Shown: piece by piece, positions 58,326 to 64,000 of the stretch | Layout of the letters: every line of letters begins with the position of its first letter | Position numbering within the stretch: the stretch's first letter is position 1 | NCBI GenBank assembly: GCA_039881045.1 | Contig: JAYWVB010000095.1 | Location: forward strand, 1-64,000 | Reading direction: 5' to 3' | Source of the DNA: Chaetomium olivaceum | Lineage: Eukaryota > Ascomycota > Sordariomycetes > Sordariales > Chaetomiaceae | DNA length: 64,000 nucleotides | Program-made: the position numbers and the translations under genes | The notes under the pieces: model-generated | The model's database searches: none | What the model was told of the DNA's origin: nothing | The model's input: only the letters and a program-made list of their open reading frames with translations

Positions 58326-60129
58326 TCATACATCTCCCCATACCTCTGCTAGCTTCTGGCTTACGGCCTTGGACATCTTCTTCCGTCCTACGAGGTGCGC
58401 CAGCCTATTCGCAACCAGGTCCATCCTACGTCTCCTCCCCTCCTCACCCGAACCACACTGCTCAAACGCCCGGACAAAGTCATTTGGCGTCTTCCATACT
58501 TTCTGGATCTCGATCGCCTTCTCGCCCGTCACCCCCTTGGAACACAGCAGCATCTTGAGGAACAAGTCCCGCAGAGCCATGTTCTGAGATTTGGACGCCA
58601 GCGATGCAAACGCGGGATAGCTAATGTGGTGGCTGGCGGACGGCTGCGTCTCCCGGAGATGCTTGAGCAGGGGTAGGTAGTTCTTCGTCGTAAGCACCCG
58701 TGTCGGTATCACATTGAGGGTCTTCCCCTCGTACACCGACTTGAGCATCTTGGTCATGGACGCCAGATAGCGGATCGTGTCGTCCATCTTTTGCGTCTGC
58801 TTCAAAAAGTAGCCGTTAACTACTTGCATCGACGCCATGGCCGACTGGACCGCTTCTTCGTATTTCTGAAAGTGCGTGGGATCCATGCTGATCTCCTCCA
58901 CCACGTACACCACGTTCTTCACACCGGACCGCTTGAGACGGAACTTTTGCTCGTGGAAGCGGCCGTCTCGGAGTGAGCCGAGAAGGTCATCTAACCTCTT
59001 CCGCTCGACAATCCAGTCGAGGACCACTTCATCACCTTCCGCACCCTGACGAGATAACCAGCCCGCCTGCCTGCACCTGGCAACCCACAGGGCGTCGCCC
59101 AGCTCCAAAGCCCGCACAATGGGTTTTATGCCTCGCTTTGCGAGCTCTTCTTGGATGTAGTCACGGTCCGTTTTGGCCCTGACCTCTCGGTTGTCCAGTA
59201 TTAGCTCCACCGTAAATGTGCCGGGCGCAAGCCTGATCGGTGTGAACGATGGCAGCTCCGCATTGTCGGGCACGATGTTTCCATCTGCCACTACGTCTCC
59301 AAACTCGCTAGCCCTCCGTGGCTGAGGGACAACATGGTCATCGTCACCATCATCATCGTCGTCATCGAGGCTAATGGGCTCGGCAAATATTGATCGAGCA
59401 CTTGCACGGGCAGTTGTGGGTGGCGCAGCCTGTCTGCTGGGTCCGGCAGACGCAACGGCTGGGTTCTCGTTGCTAGTGCTTGCCTTGGGGACAGTCGTCT
59501 CCCGGATCCTCTTAGCCACTTCCCACCCTTCATCCGTGAGAGCATATCTCTTCAGGGCCGGCCCCGCTCATACACCAACTCTTTTTGGAGCAGCGTCTTC
59601 ATAGAATTCCAGGCCGTGCAAAACTTAGTAGGATCACTCGGCGCTGAGAACGACGAGTCGCAGTGCGGCTGAGCCTCGTCGATCAAGTCGGCCTTTGGCA
59701 TCCCCACCGTCTCCTGCCCTGGTTTCGAGAGAGCCACCACCAGTGCATACGCCCCAGACCGGTAGGCGGGTACATATGCCTTTGCCTTCTTGGGCTTCTT
59801 GGCCGGGCGTGCAGGCTCATCCTCTCCGTCATCTTGAGGTACCGTTGGTTGGTTGGCTCGCTTCTTGGAGCTCGGATGAGGGGGCATGCGCACACCGTTT
59901 TCCTCGCAGTGCGCCCTGAGCTTCTCGGTCAGCCGCTCGCATAGTTTCGGCCCGAAACCTTCAGCTGCTGGAGGGATGAGGGGTGCTCAAAGGCGATAGG
60001 GCAGGCCTTGAGTGAGTCGTAGGCATGCTTGTAAGTGGTGACACCCTTGGAGTTGCGTTCCCGAGCCGTTTCCCACCATTCCTTGACCCACCCGAGAAGC
60101 AAAGGGTTCGCACACGTGTCCTGAGACAT
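58326..60129 (-). CDS. mus81: Mus81 structure-specific endonuclease subunit
   Basis: Starts MSQDTCANPLLLGWVKEWWE, then a helix-hairpin-helix (LKGFGPKLCERLTEKL), a linker, a winged-helix part (AYALVVALSKPGQE, LKRYALTDEGWEVAKRI), and the ERCC4 nuclease domain with VELILDNRE, VLDWIVERKRLDDLLGSLRD (ERKxxxD metal site), GRFHEQKFRLKRSG. Tandem HhH follows (LLCSKGVTGEKAIEIQKVW). With Eme1/Mms4 it cuts recombination and stalled-fork structures. Two one-base gaps break the frame: AAGG near 59958 and GGGG near 59565 (minus strand), each apparently short by one G. Corrected length is 601 aa, normal for the family. The literal last ORF (58326-59519) contains the complete nuclease domain. Divergent from the mutase gene. 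Confidence 0.92.
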
Positions 60130-60946
60130 TGGGCGGTCCAGGTCAGGTATGGACGCAGTGACGGTGAGCAAAGTGAGTCGAAGATCGGAACAAGAGATTG
60201 AATAAATAAGCAAAAGGGGGCAAAGTCAACAAAAGTCGACCGAATGCGAAAGCGACAAGCGAGCCCTCAGCAAACGGACCAAAATTGAGCCAAAAGCAAA
60301 AAGAAAAAAAGGTAGCAAAATTAGCAAGTGAAGGCAAGAGATGCAACCTTGATAGCGTCTCAATTTGCGATTCGTCAATGCATTGTGTGTTGTCCTGGCC
60401 GTTGCTGCAATGAGTTGTCGAGGTGGTAGTGAACGAGAAGTGAATGAAACAGGCAGTCGTTCCTAGAGCGACGCGTTCCAAACGATAAACCAACAAGGTT
60501 GCCAAGGTCGAGCACGCTTTCCCAATTAGGCTAGCTCCGATGTTACACATTGCCAAGAGGTCCCTCAACCCCCACCTTGACCTCCAAAGCACCCCCGGTA
60601 CCTAACAGCCCAGGAGCCCAGCGCGGGGCAGCTGTTCCTCAGGGCCTCCACCGCTTTCAGTCCGACCTCTAAAACCACCACCCCATCTCGTGTTCCTGAC
60701 CTTCCCCCTTTCTTCTTCCTTCTTCGATTTACTGTTCGGGTCTAAAATCTGGGCTGTTCACCTCTCACAATTGCGTCATCTCATCTTTGAATCTTACCAC
60801 ATCTCCAATCCCCCATTCTTGCTCAACAATACCCCGCATCATCTTCCAAACTACCTGACTTGCTATTCCGAGCTCAGGTAGCACCCAACATTTACCTCCT
60901 ACAACTTCCCGGTCGGTACCTTGCAATATCAGCACCGCCACCAAAA
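60130..60946. promoter_or_regulatory. Shared upstream region of mus81 and the GlcNAc-phosphate mutase gene
   Basis: About 820 bp between divergent genes. Pyrimidine-rich text at 60690-60880 looks like the leader of the mutase gene. There is no ATG on the plus strand from about 60660 to the mutase domain, which bears on its start. A possible leader intron (donor GTAGCA near 60879, acceptor TCAG near 60931) can be drawn. No separate gene is recognised. Confidence 0.45.
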
Positions 60947-62637
60947 ATAGAGAACCACGACAGGGCAATCCTCGAGGCTTCGGCCAGGCACCCGATCGTG
61001 CCCCTCGAGAAGGGCAAGTTTTACACTTATGGCACCGCCGGCTTCCGCATGAAGGCCGATTTGCTCGAGGGCATCTCGTTCCGTGTTGGCCTCCTCGCCT
61101 CTCTTCGGAGCCGTAAGCTTAACGGCCAGGCCATCGGTGTTATGATCACCGCCAGCCACAACCCCGCCGTCGACAACGGTGTCAAGATCGTCGATCCCCT
61201 GGGCGACATGCTCGAGCAGGACTGGGAGCGTTACGCTACCGCCCTGGTCAACGCCACAAGCGATGAGCAGCTCGTTGAGGTCTACAACAGACTGGCTACC
61301 GACCTCAAGATCGACCTCAACGCTTCCGCCAAGGTCGTCTACGGTCGTGACACGAGACCTTCAGGTCACAAGCTGGTCACAGCCCTCGCCGACGGTCTCG
61401 AGTCCACCAAGACCGAGTACGTCGACTTCAAGATCCTTACCACGCCCCAACTGCACTACCTCGTACGGGCCACCAACAGTGAGGGCACACCCTTGTCATA
61501 TGGCAAGGTCAGCGAGCTCGGGTACTATGAGAAGCTCGCCGAAGCCTTCGTGCGCGCCATGAAGGGCAGGAAGATCAATGGAACTCTACAGGTGGACTGT
61601 GCCAACGGTGTCGGCGGCCCCAAGCTGTCCGAGTTCCTCAAGCACATCCCCAAGGACAAGGTCAACTTTGATGTCAAGGTTGTCAACGACGATGTCCTCC
61701 GGCCCGAGATACTCAACCTCGACGTAGGCACCCTATCTCTCCCTTCATGATCATACATGGCTAACCCCTTTCTAGTGCGGTGCCGACTTTGTCAAGACGA
61801 AGCAGAGGGCCCCTCCCACCCCAAGCCAGCCCCCCTGGGATCAGATGCTGCTCGCTTGATGGCGACGCTGACCGTCTGATCTACTACTGGCAAGACCCTG
61901 AGGGCGGTTTCGTCATGTTGGACGGCGACCGTATCTCGTCGCTGGCCGCCTCCTTCATCGGTGACCTCGTCGAGAGCGCTGGTCTCAAGGAGGATTTGCG
62001 TATCGGCGTCGTGCAGACCGCCTATGCCAACGGCGCCAGCACAAACTACATCACTCAGCACCTGAAGTTGCCCGTCATCTGCACTCCGACTGGCGTGAAG
62101 CACCTCCACCATGTGGCTCAGGGGTTCGATATTGGGGTGTACTTTGAGGCCAACGGCCACGGCACGGTCCTCTTTTCCCCTGATGCGCTCAGCGCCTTCA
62201 AGAACAAGGCGCCGCAGTCGCCCGCCCAAAAAGACGCGCTCGATACGCTGGCTGCCCTGGGTGATCTGATCAACCAGACGGTCGGCGACGCCATCTCGGA
62301 CGCGCTCATGGTCGAGGTTATCCTCGCCCACAAGAACTGGACGCTCCGCGACTGGGCCATGACCTATGCCGATCTCCCCAACCGGCTCGTGCGCGTCGAG
62401 GTGGGCAACAAGGACCTGTTCCAGACGACCGACGCCGAGCGGCGCCTGTCGCACCCGGAGGGCGCCCAAGACGAGATCGACCAGGCGGTCAAGAAGTACA
62501 AGGACGCGCGCTCCTTTGCCCGTGCCAGCGGCACCGAGAACGCCTGCCGCGTCTACGCCGAGGCCGCCAGCCGCTCCGAGGCCAACGAGCTCGCCGAGCG
62601 CGTCGCCAGGATCATTGAGCGCTACGGGACCCTCTAG
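60947..62637 (+). CDS. pcm1: Phosphoacetylglucosamine mutase (Agm1/Pcm1)
   Basis: Converts GlcNAc-6-P to GlcNAc-1-P for UDP-GlcNAc, hence chitin, N-glycans and GPI anchors. Motifs: YGTAGFRMKADLLEG, active-serine loop VMITASHNPAVDNGVK, metal loop SLDGDADRLIYYW, and C-terminal phosphate site FARASGTENACRVYAEA. Exons to 61723 and from 61776 flank a 52-nt intron (branch GCTAAC, acceptor CTAG). One C too many in the run 61830-61835 breaks the frame before SLDGDADR. The 5' end is odd: no in-frame ATG precedes the domain, and the codon expected as start reads ATA (60947-60949) in ATA-GAG-AAC-CAC. I place the start there as the likely lost or miscalled ATG; length then about 545 aa, normal for the family. 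Confidence 0.88.
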
Positions 62638-62902
62638 GTCCGGGACCGAGCCGTTTCATCGTCGTCGCTGGAGCCGACCCTCATCACAACCACCACCGCC
62701 ACTCTCAGCGCTCCACATCGACTTACAGACCAGGGACAAGCAACGCCCCAACCACGCCCAAGACCGCAACCGCAACCGCAGCGTCTCTTTGTTCTCCCAG
62801 CTGCGGCCTTCCCCGCGGCACCCACACGCTCCCCACTCACAGTTTGACCCGCTCGGCAGATATACTACCACTACTACTACTTCGGATAATTTTGTGTTCG
62901 AG

Positions 62903-63175
62903 ATGGAAGAGGACATCCAGGAAAGGGAGCGCCTGCGCCTTTCTGGCGGCGTGCCCAAGTACATTAGCCCCAGCAGCAGCAGCAGCGGAGAGGCGTCGCC
63001 GGGCCTGGGCTCCACGCCGTCTGAATCGATACTGGAGGCCTGGCATGAGAAGTTGGGGGAGGGGGCGCCGATGTCTATGGATGGGAAGAAGGAAAATGGG
63101 GAAGTGGAAGAGGGGAAAGGGTTGATGAGGATCAAGGAGGTTGGAGAGGATACGGAAGGGAGTAGTCGTCACTAG
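62903..63175 (+). CDS. Possible small hypothetical protein
   Basis: A 90-codon ORF (MEEDIQERERLRLSGGVPKY...) beginning 266 bp after the mutase stop, hydrophilic, with a Ser run (SPSSSSSGEASPG) and acidic end. The start is ordinary fungal peptide text and the composition fits coding. It may also be the last exon of a gene whose earlier part I cannot define, or lie in the mutase 3' region. No domain is recognised. Confidence 0.4.
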   Translation: MEEDIQERERLRLSGGVPKYISPSSSSSGEASPGLGSTPSESILEAWHEKLGEGAPMSMDGKKENGEVEEGKGLMRIKEVGEDTEGSSRH

Positions 63176-64000
63176 ACTTGGTTAAGCTAAGCCACGGAAA
63201 AAAAGGGGGGTGAGAGGGGGGGGGGAGGCAAAAAAAAAGGATGGAGGAAAAGTTGAGACAAAAAAAAAGAGAATCGGAGCGTTCTTGTCGTAGTTGTTTT
63301 GCATCTCTCTGCTCTAGTTGCTCTGCGTCGTTTCTTGCCTGGTTTCGTGTGGTTAGGTGGCCTTCGAGTAGACGGACGGGCGGATATGGGAGGAGGAGAG
63401 AAATGATATGACAGTCAATGATTGACGATTATTACGACGACGATGCGGTTTTTTTACAGTCTCTACCGAACGGGAAGAGAGAAAAGAGAAAGGAGGGCGT
63501 TTACTCAACCTAACTAACAAAGTAGACAGGTGATAGGGTAGTTATTTTGGGGGTAAATCGGAATGGAAAGTGACGAGACGAAACATAGTCTATAACATAT
63601 ATCCTACGATGAGTGACGGGATCTATTCACGAATAGGGTAAGGATGTATGTGTCAAGATGGGTAGGTAGACGCCAAACAACGAGGTCCTTCTAATATTTC
63701 TCCCACGCATACAAACGGGTATCCCTATTCACCAAGACACTCAGAGATCATGCACCACATTCGTCACTTTCTCTTTTCCTGTCTCTCCTCTGTCAGTCGT
63801 GCAACGACAAAAAGCCCATAGAAACGCCAGTTGACCCTTCTCTAGTGGTGAAACCCAAAGCCCACCAGCTAGCCATAGTAAAGGCTAGTCAGCCCATCCC
63901 GCGCCGGTAGCCCTCGGGAGCCTTTTTTCCACTCCCTACCCTTGCCCTTGCTACATCAACCAACATTCCGCTCCCGTCACAGCATCCTCCCGCTTAGTAT
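63176..64000. other. Non-coding end of the window
   Basis: About 820 bp with poly-A and poly-G runs (63200-63275) and no convincing ORF. It may hold the 3' region of the small ORF and the promoter of a gene beyond the window. Confidence 0.5.

Noticed and set aside
62366..62902. Long plus ORF upstream of and joined to the small ORF at 62903
   Set aside because: Its first part overlaps the mutase C-terminal exon in another frame; only the part from the ATG at 62903 can be independent.
1..64000. CRISPR arrays, operons, riboswitches, bacterial promoters
   Set aside because: Introns, gene families and spacing show a fungal nuclear genome; no regularly spaced repeat-spacer array is present.

Overview
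The window is nuclear DNA of a filamentous ascomycete (Pezizomycotina). The best fit is a Sordariomycete, but I cannot name the species. The reasons are short spliceosomal introns (mostly 52-125 nt, GTRAGT-like donors, CTRAC-like branch points, YAG acceptors), compact genes on both strands, and a filamentous-fungal gene set: a HET-domain protein, a STAND/NACHT protein, an Ezh2-type SET-7 methyltransferase, Pil1 and SUR7 eisosome-type proteins, and a TOS1-type wall protein. There are no operons, ribosome-binding sites or CRISPR arrays.

Layout: 1-264, tail of a gene; 1463-3118 (-), Ppz-type phosphatase; 3.1-7.8 kb, long non-coding stretch; 7794-8819 (+), SUR7/PalI-family membrane protein; 10.2-17.9 kb, an accessory block with a HET-domain protein (-), a CorA-like membrane protein (+) and a broken P-loop/RyR-domain gene (-); 18.7-22.6 kb (+), WDR6/Rtt10; 22.8-26.6 kb (-), SET-7/Ezh2; 27.6-29.0 kb (+), Pil1; 30.1-30.9 kb (+), LSM-domain Naa38-like protein; 31.7-35.4 kb (+), Rad2/XPG; 36.1-38.5 kb (+), TOS1-like wall protein; 39.0-41.1 kb (-), amidoligase-like protein; 41.1-48.7 kb, a repeat-bearing accessory block with a STAND pseudogene cut by a solo LTR and further gene debris; 48.8-49.8 kb (-), BTB protein; 51.3-52.7 kb (+), old-yellow-enzyme-type oxidoreductase; 52.9-54.1 kb (-), pyroglutamyl peptidase; 55.6-56.7 kb (-), GT17 glycosyltransferase; 57.4-58.2 kb (+), riboflavin synthase; 58.3-60.1 kb (-), Mus81; 60.9-62.6 kb (+), phosphoacetylglucosamine mutase; then mostly non-coding sequence.

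The core genes serve DNA repair (Rad2, Mus81), chromatin silencing (SET-7), tRNA modification (WDR6), the plasma membrane and wall (SUR7, Pil1, TOS1, phosphoacetylglucosamine mutase) and metabolism (riboflavin synthase). Genes of the self/non-self recognition type are confined to the two accessory blocks.

Two points matter most for a reader. First, a 457-bp solo LTR with a perfect 5-bp target duplication sits inside the first exon of the STAND gene, and notional removal of the element plus one duplication copy gives back an open frame. Second, many conserved genes (rad2, set-7, mus81, riboflavin synthase, phosphoacetylglucosamine mutase, OYE, pyroglutamyl peptidase, amidoligase) each carry one or two single-base shifts, mostly in short homopolymers. 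I read these as assembly indels, so coding spans that cross them are given as the intended gene, not as a literal ORF.
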